A stretch of 64,000 nt of DNA from Agromyces sp. SYSU T00194 (GTDB lineage Bacteria; Actinomycetota; Actinomycetes; Actinomycetales; Microbacteriaceae), in assembly GCF_040496035.1 (NCBI RefSeq), contig NZ_JBEPJZ010000001.1:1364001-1428000 (forward strand). The letters run 5' to 3'. Below the pieces are notes generated by a model. It did no database searches. It worked only from the letters and a program-made list of their open reading frames with translations, and was not told where the DNA came from. Every line of letters starts with the position of its first letter. Position 1 is the first letter of the stretch. The position numbers and the translations under genes were made by a program. Of the stretch, positions 17,518-25,990 are shown one piece after another.

Positions 17518-18042
17518 ATGGCACGCTCGGATCGAGCCCGGTCGCGGGTGTCGAAGCGCGCGAAGGCGGTGCGGGCGAAGTCGGTGCGCAAGGCGAGGCG
17601 CGCCGCGGACGAGGCGGCCCGGGCGTCGGTGCGAGCGCGGCGAGAGGCGCGTGAGGCGGCCGACCAGGCGCTGCAGGCCGCCCGCCGTGCATCGGTTGCG
17701 GCCGCCGCGCTGCCGGGGAAGGCGCGCCGGAAGGTCGACGAGGCGGTCGTGCGGGCCACTGACTCGGCGCGTGCCTCGCGCCGGTCGGCCAGGTCTGCGC
17801 CCGACCGGGCGGCGGCCTCGGCCCGTGCCGCGAAGCGCGACGTCGAACGCGCCGCGGACCGCGCCGAGGCGAGCAGCACGCGCGAGGCGCGGCGCGCCGC
17901 GAAGCGCACCTACAAGGTCAAGCGGAAGGCGTTGAAGCAGCGGCGCAAGCAGCTCAAGGCCGTGCAGAAGATGGCCAGCGCGGCGTCGCTGTCGGTCACG
18001 ACCGCGTCGCTCGCGAACCGGTCGAGCTCGCGGGCGGGCTGA
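17518..18042 (+). CDS. Small basic Ala/Arg/Lys-rich coiled-coil protein, unknown function
   Basis: A 174-residue protein composed mostly of Ala, Arg and Lys, for example VRKARRAADEAARAS and RRAAKRTYKVKRKALKQRRK. The spacing of Ala and charged residues suggests one long helix or coiled coil. No domain is recognised; the composition resembles histone H1-like or nucleoid-associated tails. A good ggggagggag ribosome site precedes the ATG, and the gene ends 40 bases from the convergent lldD. Opposing frames of similar length exist but lack start signals. The gene next to it, lldD, also carries a basic repeat tail. Confidence 0.6.
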   Translation: MARSDRARSRVSKRAKAVRAKSVRKARRAADEAARASVRARREAREAADQALQAARRASVAAAALPGKARRKVDEAVVRATDSARASRRSARSAPDRAAASARAAKRDVERAADRAEASSTREARRAAKRTYKVKRKALKQRRKQLKAVQKMASAASLSVTTASLANRSSSRAG

Positions 18043-18081
18043 CGCCCGGAGGCATCCGCCCGACCCGCGAGCCGTCGTCGA

Positions 18082-19605
18082 CTAGGAGGCCTTCGGGCCG
18101 GTCGACTTCGCTGCGGTGCTCGGCTTCGACGCCGACTTCGCGGCGGTGGACTTCGCCGCTGCGGTCTTCGTGCCGGTCGTCTTCGCCGCTGCGGTCTTCG
18201 TGCCGGTCGTCTTCGCCGCTGCGGTCTTCGTGCCGGTCGACTTCGCCGCGCCCGTCTTCGGGCCCGTCGACTTCGACGCAGCGGCCTTCGTGCCGGTCGA
18301 CGCGGTCGACCGGTTCGCCCGCACGGTCGCGGGCTTCGATGCGGCGGCCTGCCCGGCGGCATCCGCCACCGGCTTGGCGACCGGCACCATGCGCGACAGC
18401 TGCGTGACGTGCTGCGGGCCGAGCTCGTCCAGCGACGAGACCTCGAGCAGCTTCATCGTGCGTTCGATCTCGGTGCGGAGGATCGAGATGGTCTTGTCGA
18501 CGCCGCGGCGGCCGCCGGCCATGAGGCCGTAGAGGTACGCGCGGCCGATGAGCGTGAAGCGCGCGCCGAGCGCGATCGACGCGACGATGTCGGCGCCGTT
18601 CATGATGCCGGTGTCGACGTGCACCTCCATGTCGCCGCCGACCTCGCGCACGACGTGCGGGAGCAGGTGGAACGGGATGGGCGCGCGGTCGAGCTGGCGG
18701 CCGCCGTGGTTCGAGAGCACGACGCCGTCGACGCCGCGGTCGGCGAGCAGCTTCGCGTCCTCGACGGTCTGCACGCCCTTCACGACGATCTTGCCCGGCC
18801 ACATCTCGCGGATCACGTCGAGGTCGTCGAACGAGATCGTCGGGTCCATGGCGGAGTCGAGCAGCTCGCCCACGGTGCCGCCGGTCGACGACAGCGAGGC
18901 GAACTCGAGCGGCGGGGTGGTGAGGAAGTTGATCCACCAGGCCGGGCGGGGGATGGCGTTGATCACGGTGCCGAGCGTGAGCTGCGGCGGGATCGAGAAG
19001 CCGTTGCGCTTGTCGCGCAGGCGGGCGCCGGCGACCGGGGTGTCGACCGTGAAGAAGAGCGTGTCGAAGCCCGCGGCGGCGGCACGGTGCACGAGGCCGT
19101 AGGAGATCTCGCGCTGGCGCATGACGTAGAGCTGGAACCAGTTGCGGCCGTTCGGGTTGGCGGCCTTCACGCCCTCGATCGAGGTGGTGCCGAGGGTCGA
19201 CAGCGTGAACGGGATGCCCGCGGCGCCGGCCGCTCCGGCACCGGCCTCCTCGCCCTCGGTCTGCATGAGGCGGGTGAAGCCCGTCGGCGCGATGCCGAAC
19301 GGCAGCGCGCTGCGCTCGCCCAGCACCTCGCGGCTGGTGTCGACGACGGGCACGTTGCGCAGGATCGACGGGTGGAACTCGACGTCCTGGAATGCCTGGC
19401 GTGCGCGGGCCAGCGAGAGCTCGCCCTCTGCGGCGCCCTCGGTGTAGTCGAACGGCGCCTTCGGGGTGCGGCGCTTCGCGATGTCGCGGAGGTCCCAGAT
19501 CGTGAGGGCCGACTCGAGCCGACGGTCGGTGGGGTTCAGGGTCGGGGTCTTGAACCGCATGAGCTGTGCGAGCTCCTTGGGGTTCGGCATCTGTCGCTGC
19601 ACCAT
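18082..19605 (-). CDS. lldD: L-lactate dehydrogenase (FMN, alpha-hydroxy-acid oxidase family) with basic repeat tail
   Basis: A 507-residue protein. Residues about 35-415 form an FMN-dependent alpha-hydroxy-acid oxidase barrel: [55 protein letters not shown], and the catalytic His300 in [12 protein letters not shown]. It oxidises L-lactate to pyruvate at the membrane. A tail of about 85 residues follows, built of repeats such as [10 protein letters not shown]; normal family members end near residue 400. The start has agga at proper distance, and the gene lies 11 bases after the FadR-type regulator, forming an lldR-lldD operon. Lactate is the most likely substrate, inferred from that neighbour and operator. 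Confidence 0.88.
   Translation of the reverse strand: MVQRQMPNPKELAQLMRFKTPTLNPTDRRLESALTIWDLRDIAKRRTPKAPFDYTEGAAEGELSLARARQAFQDVEFHPSILRNVPVVDTSREVLGERSALPFGIAPTGFTRLMQTEGEEAGAGAAGAAGIPFTLSTLGTTSIEGVKAANPNGRNWFQLYVMRQREISYGLVHRAAAAGFDTLFFTVDTPVAGARLRDKRNGFSIPPQLTLGTVINAIPRPAWWINFLTTPPLEFASLSSTGGTVGELLDSAMDPTISFDDLDVIREMWPGKIVVKGVQTVEDAKLLADRGVDGVVLSNHGGRQLDRAPIPFHLLPHVVREVGGDMEVHVDTGIMNGADIVASIALGARFTLIGRAYLYGLMAGGRRGVDKTISILRTEIERTMKLLEVSSLDELGPQHVTQLSRMVPVAKPVADAAGQAAASKPATVRANRSTASTGTKAAASKSTGPKTGAAKSTGTKTAAAKTTGTKTAAAKTTGTKTAAAKSTAAKSASKPSTAAKSTGPKAS
18151..18300. repeat. 30-base tandem repeat, five units, inside lldD
   Basis: Units begin at 18151, 18181, 18211, 18241 and 18271. The first three are identical except the final base of the third; the last two have diverged. 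In the lldD frame each unit encodes ten residues of the type [10 protein letters not shown]. Exact repetition at the DNA level, including third codon positions, points to recent copy-number change. Confidence 0.9.
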
Positions 19606-19616
19606 GGTGGATCTTC

Positions 19617-20417
19617 CTATCGCGGGGTCGGGGTCTGGGTCTGGGTCGTGGTCTGGGTCTGGGTGGGGGAGGTCGCGGGGGCCCGCGGGTCGAGCAGCGA
19701 CTCGGCGTAGTACCCGGCGATGTGGTCGCGGATGCGCGCGGCGGCGGCGTCGGGGTCGCCGGCGTCGATCGCGCGCACGATCTCGCGGTGCTCGGCGCGC
19801 AGCCGGTCGGCGGTCTCGCCCCAGTGGGGGATGTGCGGCACGCCGGCGAGCACGTAGCCCTCGATCGCGCTGCGGAGGCCGGCCATCATCGCGGTGATGA
19901 CCTGGTTGCCCGATGCCTCGGCCAGCGCGACGTGGAACTGCGCGTCGAGCGCGAGGAACTCCTCGGGGTCGAGCCCGGGCGGTTCCATCGCCTCGAGGAG
20001 CTGGAGCGCGTCGGCGAGGTCGTGCTCGTGGGCGGCGGCGGCGAGCTCGCCGACGACGGATGCCTCGAGCAGGAGGCGCGTGCGCACCACGTCGTCGACC
20101 GGGAAGCCCTGGGCCGCGACCTGCAGGCGCATGAGCGCCGACATGCCGCCGCGCGGGGTCGCCACGATGATCGCGCCGGCGTTCGGACCGGAGCCCGACC
20201 GGGTGCGGATGAGCCCCAGCACCTCGAGCACGCGGATCGCCTCGCGCACGCTCGAGCGGCCCACGCCGAGGTCGGTCGAGAGCTGGCGCTCGCCGGGAAG
20301 GCGGTCGCCGGGCCGGAGCGTGCCGTCGAGCAGCGCCTGCTCGACGTGCTCGAGCACGGTCTTCCACGCGCGGGGGGCGTCGGATGCCGCGGGGCCGGGC
20401 GTCGTCGTCACGGGCAT
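19617..20417 (-). CDS. lldR: FadR-type GntR regulator, probable lactate-responsive repressor
   Basis: A 266-residue protein with an N-terminal winged helix ([17 protein letters not shown]...[20 protein letters not shown], about residues 35-75) and an FCD ligand domain ([53 protein letters not shown]). The C-terminus ends in a Thr/Gln repeat ([14 protein letters not shown]) encoded by a G-rich hexamer repeat. It is the first gene of an operon with lldD. Two TGGTCNGACCA sites in its promoter match the operator of LldR-like regulators, so autoregulation and lactate induction are expected. Confidence 0.88.
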   Translation of the reverse strand: MPVTTTPGPAASDAPRAWKTVLEHVEQALLDGTLRPGDRLPGERQLSTDLGVGRSSVREAIRVLEVLGLIRTRSGSGPNAGAIIVATPRGGMSALMRLQVAAQGFPVDDVVRTRLLLEASVVGELAAAAHEHDLADALQLLEAMEPPGLDPEEFLALDAQFHVALAEASGNQVITAMMAGLRSAIEGYVLAGVPHIPHWGETADRLRAEHREIVRAIDAGDPDAAAARIRDHIAGYYAESLLDPRAPATSPTQTQTTTQTQTPTPR

Positions 20418-20429
20418 GCTCCTCCTGTG

Positions 20430-20461
20430 TGGTCCGACCATGGTACATCGAGGTCTGACCA
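20430..20461 (-). promoter_or_regulatory. Two LldR-type operators around the lldR promoter
   Basis: Site 1 is tggtccgacca (20430-20440), a perfect 11-base palindrome; site 2 is aggtctgacca (20451-20461), one base off. Their centres are 21 bases apart, two helix turns, on the same face. On the minus strand TACCAT (20445-20440) lies between them as a likely -10 box, so site 2 covers the -35 region and site 1 the start of transcription. Confidence 0.75.
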
Positions 20462-20520
20462 CATGCCACCCCTCCCGCCGGCGGGCGGAGGCGCCGCCAT
20501 CCGGCAGCGGGCAGGCGTGG

Positions 20521-20696
20521 GTGGCGCTGTCTGGTTGCCGGGGGGCGTGGGTGGCGCTGTCTGGTTGCCGGGGGGCGTTGGTGGCGCTGGCTATTGCCGG
20601 GGGGCGTGGGTGGCGCTGTCTGGTTGCCGGGGGGCGTGGGTGGCGCTGGCTATTGCCGGGGGGCGTGGGTGGCGCTGTCCGGCGCCGGTCGGGCGT
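20521..20696. repeat. 29/30-base minisatellite, about six units, non-coding
   Basis: Units start at 20521, 20551, 20581, 20610, 20640 and 20669, each opening gtggcgctg. Two versions alternate: a 30-base form with tctggttgccgg and a 29-base form with gctattgccgg; the last unit is diverged. The array fills the gap between the lldR promoter and the HNH gene stop, the only intergenic stretch over 300 bases. There are no unique spacers, so it is not CRISPR. Confidence 0.88.
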
Positions 20697-20748
20697 AGGG
20701 GCAGGCGTCGGGCGGCGCGCACGACCGACGCCGGCCCCGGGCGTGCGA

Positions 20749-22758
20749 TCAGAACGGCGGGTCGTTCGCGTCCGCGAGTGGCGGGCGTCGGCGGCGCGCT
20801 CGTTCGAGCATCGGGCGATCCGGGTTGCAGCGGTCGAGCGGGTGCCGGTCGGCCGGGTCGACATCGGGTGCGCAGCGGTCCGGCGGGCCGCGATGCTCCG
20901 AACGTGGACACTCCGAACGTGGGCCGTGCGCGGGTGTCTCCTGTGTCGGGCGGCCCTGCGCGGGCGTGCCCGGTGTCGGTCTGCCCGGTGTCGGTCTGCC
21001 CTGTGCCGGTCCGCCCTGTGCCGGTCCGCCCTGTGCCGATGGTCCCTGCGCCGGTGGGTCTTGCGCGGGTGGGAGCTGCGTGGGCGGGTCGCTGGTGTAG
21101 TGGCGCCCGGTGGGGGAGCGCCACTGGATGGTGCCGGGGTCGGGCCCCGTTCGGGTGCTCCAGGCGGTCTCGTGCCTGAGGTGGTGGTGCTTCGGGCAGA
21201 GCATGGCGAGGTTGCCGGCGTCGGTGGGTCCGCCGCGTGCCCAGTCGGTGACGTGGTCGACCTCGCACTGTTCGGCGGCTCGGCCGCAGCCGGGGAAGCG
21301 GCAGGTCTGGTCGCGGGTGATGAGCGCGGCACGGAGGTCGGACGGGACGGCGTACCGGTCGCGGCCGATGGAGAGGCGGGCGCCGGTCTCGGGGTGCGTG
21401 AGGATGCGGATGAAGCTCGGCGCCCGGCCCGCGAGCTCGCGGGCGGTGTCGGCGTCGATCGGGCCCACGCCGTGCAGTTCGCCGGGTTCGTCGGTCGTGC
21501 CCAGGAGGGTCATGACCGGAACGGTCACGAACACCGTGGGACGGGTGCGCGCGAACCGCCCGGCACCCGTCGAGGGTGCGGTGCCCGGCCGGCTCGACGC
21601 CTCGTCGGTTGTCGTGCGGTCGGTTGTCGTGCGGCCGGTGGTGGCATGGTCGGGCGGGGCCTGGTCGGGCGGGGCCTGGTCGGGCGGGGTGCGGCCGGTG
21701 GTGGCATGGTCGGGCGTGGTGCACCCGGTGGCGTCGGCGGGAGCATCCGCGCGACCGGTGAGGAGGTCGGACAGGACGTCGGCGCGCAGTTGCGTCTCGG
21801 TGCGGGTCTCGCCGTCGATGCGCGACAGGCTCGCGGCGGCCGCGCGCACGCGGGCGAAGGCCTCGGCGGCGGGCGCGGCGGGCAGGAGGGCGTGCAGCCA
21901 CGCCATGCCGTCGCGGGCGGGTTCGAGCGAGACCGTACGGTCTTCGGCGGCGCGGCGTGCCCGCTCGGCGATGGTGTCGGGATGCATCCGCTCGCGCAGC
22001 CGCCGGGCCCGGGCATCGAACCGGGCCGGGGTCAGCCGGGCGGCGAGCGGCAACGCTGCCGCCTCGAACGCCGGCCGCGCCCGAGGAGGCAGGCTCAGCG
22101 CGTGGTCCACCAGGCGCTGCGCGTGCCGGTACGAGATGTGCCCGGTCGCGAGGTCGTCGAGCGTGGTGGGCAGGTCGTGCACGAGCGACTCGGCCTCGTC
22201 GACCAGCCGCTCCGTCGAGCGCTCCGGCATGCGCAGCGCGCACGCGACCTCGGCCACGAGGGAGCGACGCTCGAGTTCGCGCACGCGCTGCTCGGGGCGC
22301 AGGGAGTGTTCCGCCGCGGAAGCGGTGACGGCGGCCCGCTCGTCGGCGTGGGTAGCGAGGTCTGCGAGCACGCGCGCGCGAGCGGCCTGGAGCGCCGCGA
22401 TCTCCGCCTCGATCGCGACGAGGCGATCGAGTGAGGCGTCAGCACGCGCCTGGCTGTCGGGGGTTGCCTGGCCCGTGGCGGGCGCGGCGCCGACCCGCGA
22501 CGTGATCGAGGGCCGTGCGGGAAGCGGGAGCTCGGTCTGGACCGGGAGCGCTGTGCGCGGTGCGGCGGGCGTGGGCTCGGGGGCATCCGCTCGCCCGCTC
22601 GACCACCCGGGTTCGTAGGCCAGGCCCACCGTACGTTCGACGAGCGCGGTGCGGGAGCGCACGATCGCTGCGGCGAGCAGCATCTCCAAGGCGGACGCCG
22701 AGCCCGCGGCGAGTGGCACGTGCCGCCGCTCGCGACCGGGACCGTCCGCTTCCTTCAT
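20749..22758 (-). CDS. DUF222/HNH endonuclease domain protein (13E12-type)
   Basis: A protein of about 669 residues. The DUF222 part (about 115-390) holds long Ala/Arg/Leu helices (LERRSLVAEVACALRMPERS, HISYRHAQRLVDHAL). The HNH nuclease is at about 505-560: CRFPGCGRAAEQCEVDHVTDW...LCPKHHHLRHE, with the zinc cysteines and catalytic His. Two low-complexity inserts break it: Thr/Asp/Pro-rich between the domains and a C-terminal Pro/Ala/Gln-Gly region, both made by short DNA repeats. These genes are multicopy and variable in actinobacteria; their role is unclear. The start is uncertain: 22758 was chosen, 22815 is an alternative. Confidence 0.82.
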   Translation of the reverse strand: MKEADGPGRERRHVPLAAGSASALEMLLAAAIVRSRTALVERTVGLAYEPGWSSGRADAPEPTPAAPRTALPVQTELPLPARPSITSRVGAAPATGQATPDSQARADASLDRLVAIEAEIAALQAARARVLADLATHADERAAVTASAAEHSLRPEQRVRELERRSLVAEVACALRMPERSTERLVDEAESLVHDLPTTLDDLATGHISYRHAQRLVDHALSLPPRARPAFEAAALPLAARLTPARFDARARRLRERMHPDTIAERARRAAEDRTVSLEPARDGMAWLHALLPAAPAAEAFARVRAAAASLSRIDGETRTETQLRADVLSDLLTGRADAPADATGCTTPDHATTGRTPPDQAPPDQAPPDHATTGRTTTDRTTTDEASSRPGTAPSTGAGRFARTRPTVFVTVPVMTLLGTTDEPGELHGVGPIDADTARELAGRAPSFIRILTHPETGARLSIGRDRYAVPSDLRAALITRDQTCRFPGCGRAAEQCEVDHVTDWARGGPTDAGNLAMLCPKHHHLRHETAWSTRTGPDPGTIQWRSPTGRHYTSDPPTQLPPAQDPPAQGPSAQGGPAQGGPAQGRPTPGRPTPGTPAQGRPTQETPAHGPRSECPRSEHRGPPDRCAPDVDPADRHPLDRCNPDRPMLERARRRRPPLADANDPPF

Positions 22759-22814
22759 GCCATCAGTCAAGTGGTTGCCACCGACATCCGGACGAGAGCG
22801 ACCGCTGGCCTCCA

Positions 22815-22864
22815 TGCGGCCGTGCGGCCGTGCGGCCGTGCGGCAGGACGGCAGGACGCAGGAC
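22815..22864. repeat. 8-base tandem repeats upstream of the HNH gene
   Basis: Unit tgcggccg occurs three full times (22815-22838) plus a partial, followed by an aggacg(g/c)c-type repeat two to three times to 22864. It fills the gap between the HNH gene start and the response-regulator stop and may tune HNH expression by slippage. Confidence 0.7.
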
Positions 22865-22870
22865 GCCCGA

Positions 22871-23578
22871 TCACCCCGTCGGCCACGACCCCGTCGCGAG
22901 CCCCGTCTCGTACGCGATGATCACCGCCTGCACGCGGTCGCGGGCGCCGAGCTTCGCGAGCAGCCGCCCGACGTGCGTCTTCACGGTGGTCTCCGACACG
23001 TAGAGCTCCCGGGCGATCTCGCCGTTGGTGCGCCCGCGTGCCAGGAGTGCGAGCACCTCGCGCTCGCGGTCGGTGAGCGCGGCCAGCACGTCGGGCGACG
23101 CCGTCGCGCGCGGGCGGGCCACGAAGGTCTCGATCATGCGGCGCGTGACGGCCGGCGCGAGCAGCGAGTCGCCCGCGTGCACGGCGCGGATGCCGGCGAC
23201 GAGCAGTTCGGGCGGCACGTCCTTGAGCAGGAATCCGCTCGCCCCGGCCTGCAGCGCGTCGTAGACGTACTCGTCGAGGTCGAAGGTGGTGAGCATCACC
23301 ACGCGCGCGGTCGCGTCGGGGTCGGCGAGGATGCGCCGGGTCGCCTCGATGCCGTCCATGCGCGGCATCCGCACGTCCATCAGCAGGACGTCCGGCGCGA
23401 GGGTGCGCGCGGCCTCGACCGCCTGCTCGCCGTCGGCGATCTCGCCGACCACCTCGAGATCGGGCTCGATCTCGAGGATCATGCGGAAACCGGTGCGGAC
23501 GAGCGCCTGGTCGTCGACGATCAGCACCCGGATGCGCCCGACTCCCTCGGCGCCCGGGCCCGCGTCCGCGCCCGTCAC
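22871..23578 (-). CDS. LuxR/NarL family two-component response regulator
   Basis: A 235-residue regulator. The receiver domain (about 15-130) has the acidic pair in [14 protein letters not shown], phospho-acceptor Asp68 in [12 protein letters not shown] and the conserved Lys in [11 protein letters not shown]. The LuxR helix-turn-helix (about 168-225) reads [36 protein letters not shown]. The GTG start at 23578 overlaps the stop of the sensor kinase (GTGA), so the pair is translationally coupled. The likely targets are the divergent membrane-protein gene at 24922 and other genes elsewhere. Confidence 0.93.
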   Translation of the reverse strand: MTGADAGPGAEGVGRIRVLIVDDQALVRTGFRMILEIEPDLEVVGEIADGEQAVEAARTLAPDVLLMDVRMPRMDGIEATRRILADPDATARVVMLTTFDLDEYVYDALQAGASGFLLKDVPPELLVAGIRAVHAGDSLLAPAVTRRMIETFVARPRATASPDVLAALTDREREVLALLARGRTNGEIARELYVSETTVKTHVGRLLAKLGARDRVQAVIIAYETGLATGSWPTG

Positions 23579-24705
23579 GGCTCCGCCCACGGCAGCTCGG
23601 CGCGCAGCTCGCACCCGCCGCCCTCCGCCGGGCCGAATCGGAGCGCGCCCCCGTGCACCGCCGCGCGTTCGCGGAGTCCCGTCAACCCCGCGCCGAACGC
23701 GTCCGCATCGACCGGCGCCGTGCCGTCGTCGCGCACCCGAAGCCCGAGCACCCGCTCGCCGAAGTCGATGTCGACCCGGGCGCCGGTCGCCCCCTGCGCG
23801 TGGCGCATCGCGTTCGTGAGCCCCTCCTGCACGATCCGGTACGCAGCGATGTCGAGTGCCACCGGAACCTCGCGCACGGTGCCCGACGTGGTGACCGTGA
23901 CGGGCAGGCCCGCGTCGGTCACCCGCTCGGCGAGCCGGTCGATCGCGTCGACGCCGGGTGGCGGCTCGCGGCTGGCCGCCTCGTCGGTGCGCAGCACGCC
24001 CACGAGCCGCCGCATCTCGGCCAGCGACTCCCGCCCCACCGCCTCGACCGACTCCAGTGCGCTGCGCTCCGTCGCCTGCGACGGGTCGAGCCTGCGGCGC
24101 ACGGCGGCCGCCTGCACGGTCATCACCGACAGGCCGTGCCCGACCACGTCGTGCAGCTCGCGTGCGATGCGGTTGCGTTCCTCGGCGATCGCCCGCGACT
24201 CGTGTGCGGCGCGCTCGGTGCGCCGTTGCTCGCGCACCGTGACCCTCGTGCGCACGAGCGCGCCGACCAGCCAGGCGATGACCCAGGGCGCGAGCCAGAC
24301 CAGCGCGGAGACCCGGTCGTCGAGCGTGGCGTTCAGCGGGTCGGTCCACGCCCACCCCGCCCAGAACCCGGCGCCGACGGCGAGGCCCCACAGCGACGCG
24401 GGCATCGGCGTGAGCCGCCCGACGGTGAAGATCGCGATGACCGGTGCCAGCAGGATCGCGTACCCCTCGGGTGCGCCGAACGCCGCGAACTCGACCAGCA
24501 GCACGCCGGAGACGGCGGCCAGCACGGCGAGCGGATGCCTCCTGCGGAGGACCAGCGCCGCCGCCGCGAGCCCGAACGCGAGCGCGCGCGCCCAGTCCGG
24601 CCCGGGCGCGCTGATCGCGCCGACGCCCGCCCACGCCTCCAGCTGGCCCAGCACCAGCACGAGCGCGGCGATCGCGACGTCCACGGGGCGGATGCGCGGC
24701 CTCAC
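23575..24705 (-). CDS. Sensor histidine kinase, HisKA_3/DesK type
   Basis: A 376-residue membrane kinase. The N-terminal about 150 residues hold five or so hydrophobic segments ([48 protein letters not shown] and others). The dimerisation/phospho-acceptor motif is [20 protein letters not shown] with His185. The ATPase part reads [17 protein letters not shown] and [16 protein letters not shown]. Only small extracellular loops are visible, so it probably senses membrane state or a partner protein. Start is GTG at 24705. Confidence 0.92.
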   Translation of the reverse strand: MRPRIRPVDVAIAALVLVLGQLEAWAGVGAISAPGPDWARALAFGLAAAALVLRRRHPLAVLAAVSGVLLVEFAAFGAPEGYAILLAPVIAIFTVGRLTPMPASLWGLAVGAGFWAGWAWTDPLNATLDDRVSALVWLAPWVIAWLVGALVRTRVTVREQRRTERAAHESRAIAEERNRIARELHDVVGHGLSVMTVQAAAVRRRLDPSQATERSALESVEAVGRESLAEMRRLVGVLRTDEAASREPPPGVDAIDRLAERVTDAGLPVTVTTSGTVREVPVALDIAAYRIVQEGLTNAMRHAQGATGARVDIDFGERVLGLRVRDDGTAPVDADAFGAGLTGLRERAAVHGGALRFGPAEGGGCELRAELPWAEP

Positions 24706-24921
24706 GTGGGGATGCTACGCCCGGCCCGGCGCGTGCCACATCCTCCCGTGGGAGGACACGCCGGGTCGTTCCGGGGGCCACGGGTTCGGTCCCGCCGCAC
24801 GACGAGCGCGCAGGGCACCCGTCCCTAGCGTCGGGGACGACACCGCGGCGCCCACCACGGCCGCCGGGGTCGCACCGGCCGGCGCCGTGCCGGTCGAGAC
24901 TCACGGAGAAGGAGCAACGCC

Positions 24922-25671
24922 ATGACCACCCGGACACCCACCGACACGGGCACGGACGACACCGGCCGCGACCGCCGCCCCGTCGGCCCAGAGGCATCCG
25001 CCGCGACCGCCGCCCGCGCCCGCCTGATCGCGACCCTCGCCTGGGTCCTCGCCGCCTTCGGCACGGTCGCGGGCCAACTCCACGCCGTGAGCCGTGCGGC
25101 CGCGCACCCCGAGGACCTCGCCTCGCCGCTGCTGGCCGCGTGGGTCGTGCCCGCGATGGACGCGCTCCGGCCGCTCCTCGACTGGGGCGACCCGGTGCTC
25201 GTCTACTGGACCTACGGGAAGATCTGGCTGCCCGTGTGCCTGGCCTTCCTCGCCGCAGCGGTGCTCGTGTATCGCGCCCGCCGGCCGATCGGAGCCGAGC
25301 GCGTGCTCTGGCGCGTGCAGCTCGGCGCATACGGCCTGCTCACCGTGGCGCTGACCGGCGACTACTACACCCCGTGGACGGACGTGTTCTTCCTCGTCGG
25401 CCTCGCGGCCGCGCTCGTGATCGGCCTCGGCGGCGCCGCCCTCGGCGTCGTGCTGCTGCGTCGCGGCTTCCGGCCGCGGACGACCGCCTGGCTGCTCATC
25501 GCATTCCTGCCCGGGTTCTTCGTGATCACCGAGCTCACCTCGATGGGCAGCGTCATGCTGCCGCTCATGTGGGGCTGGGCGCTCGCCGCGGAGTCGGTCG
25601 CCCGTCGGTCGCGGGCATCCGCCCGGGCGGCGATCGGGTCTGGTCGTCGCACCCCGGCGGTCGTACGCTGA
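24922..25671 (+). CDS. Multi-spanning membrane protein of unknown function
   Basis: A 249-residue protein with a polar N-terminus ([19 protein letters not shown]) and five or six transmembrane segments: [82 protein letters not shown] and [15 protein letters not shown] do not recognise a named family. It is divergent from the sensor kinase gene and has a very good gagaaggag ribosome site, so it is a likely target or partner of that two-component system. Confidence 0.8.
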   Translation: MTTRTPTDTGTDDTGRDRRPVGPEASAATAARARLIATLAWVLAAFGTVAGQLHAVSRAAAHPEDLASPLLAAWVVPAMDALRPLLDWGDPVLVYWTYGKIWLPVCLAFLAAAVLVYRARRPIGAERVLWRVQLGAYGLLTVALTGDYYTPWTDVFFLVGLAAALVIGLGGAALGVVLLRRGFRPRTTAWLLIAFLPGFFVITELTSMGSVMLPLMWGWALAAESVARRSRASARAAIGSGRRTPAVVR

Positions 25672-25718
25672 GCGCAGGATCGTAGCCCGCCCGCGGCGGG
25701 CAGGGCGAGAGGGGCGCC

Positions 25719-25979
25719 GTGGGCGACACGACGTCCACACTGGCCGAGTGGGAGCGGGCGGAGGTCGATCGTGCCAACGCGTCCGGCCGCCAGCCCGTCG
25801 TCTTCGTCCACGGCCTCTGGCTGCTCTCGAGCAGCTGGGGGCCGTGGCGCGAGCGGTTCGATGAGAGCGGGGTCGTCGCGCTCGCACCCGGCTGGGCGGA
25901 CGACCCGGCCAGCGTGGAGGAGGCCCGCGCGCATCCCGAGGCGCTCGCGTTCATCCGTCGCTTCGTCGCCGTCGCCTGA
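25719..25979 (+). pseudogene. Alpha/beta hydrolase with the core deleted (86-codon remnant)
   Basis: The reading frame starts at a GTG behind gagagggg and gives 86 residues. The first 75 match the start of an alpha/beta hydrolase: QPVVFVHGLWLLSSSW (oxyanion-hole strand), then VVALAPGWADDPASVEEARAHPEAL. The last 11, AFIRRFVAVA, look like the usual extreme C-terminus of the same family. The nucleophile elbow, acid and histidine regions are missing, while the frame stays open. This fits an in-frame internal deletion of about 190 codons. It may be expressed but cannot be a working hydrolase. Confidence 0.65.
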
Positions 25980-25990
25980 CCGGCACCCGC

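Noticed and set aside
18116..18532. Plus-strand frame over the lldD tail with Phe/Ala/Val repeats
   Set aside because: It is the complement of the lldD repeat; the lldD frame is supported by its enzyme domain and ribosome site.
20521..20696. Possible CRISPR array
   Set aside because: Units are contiguous with no unique spacers and no cas genes are nearby; it is a minisatellite.
22871..25330. Response regulator extended to 819 residues
   Set aside because: The extra part is antisense to the membrane protein gene and out of frame with the kinase; the GTG at 23578 gives a normal regulator and couples to the kinase.
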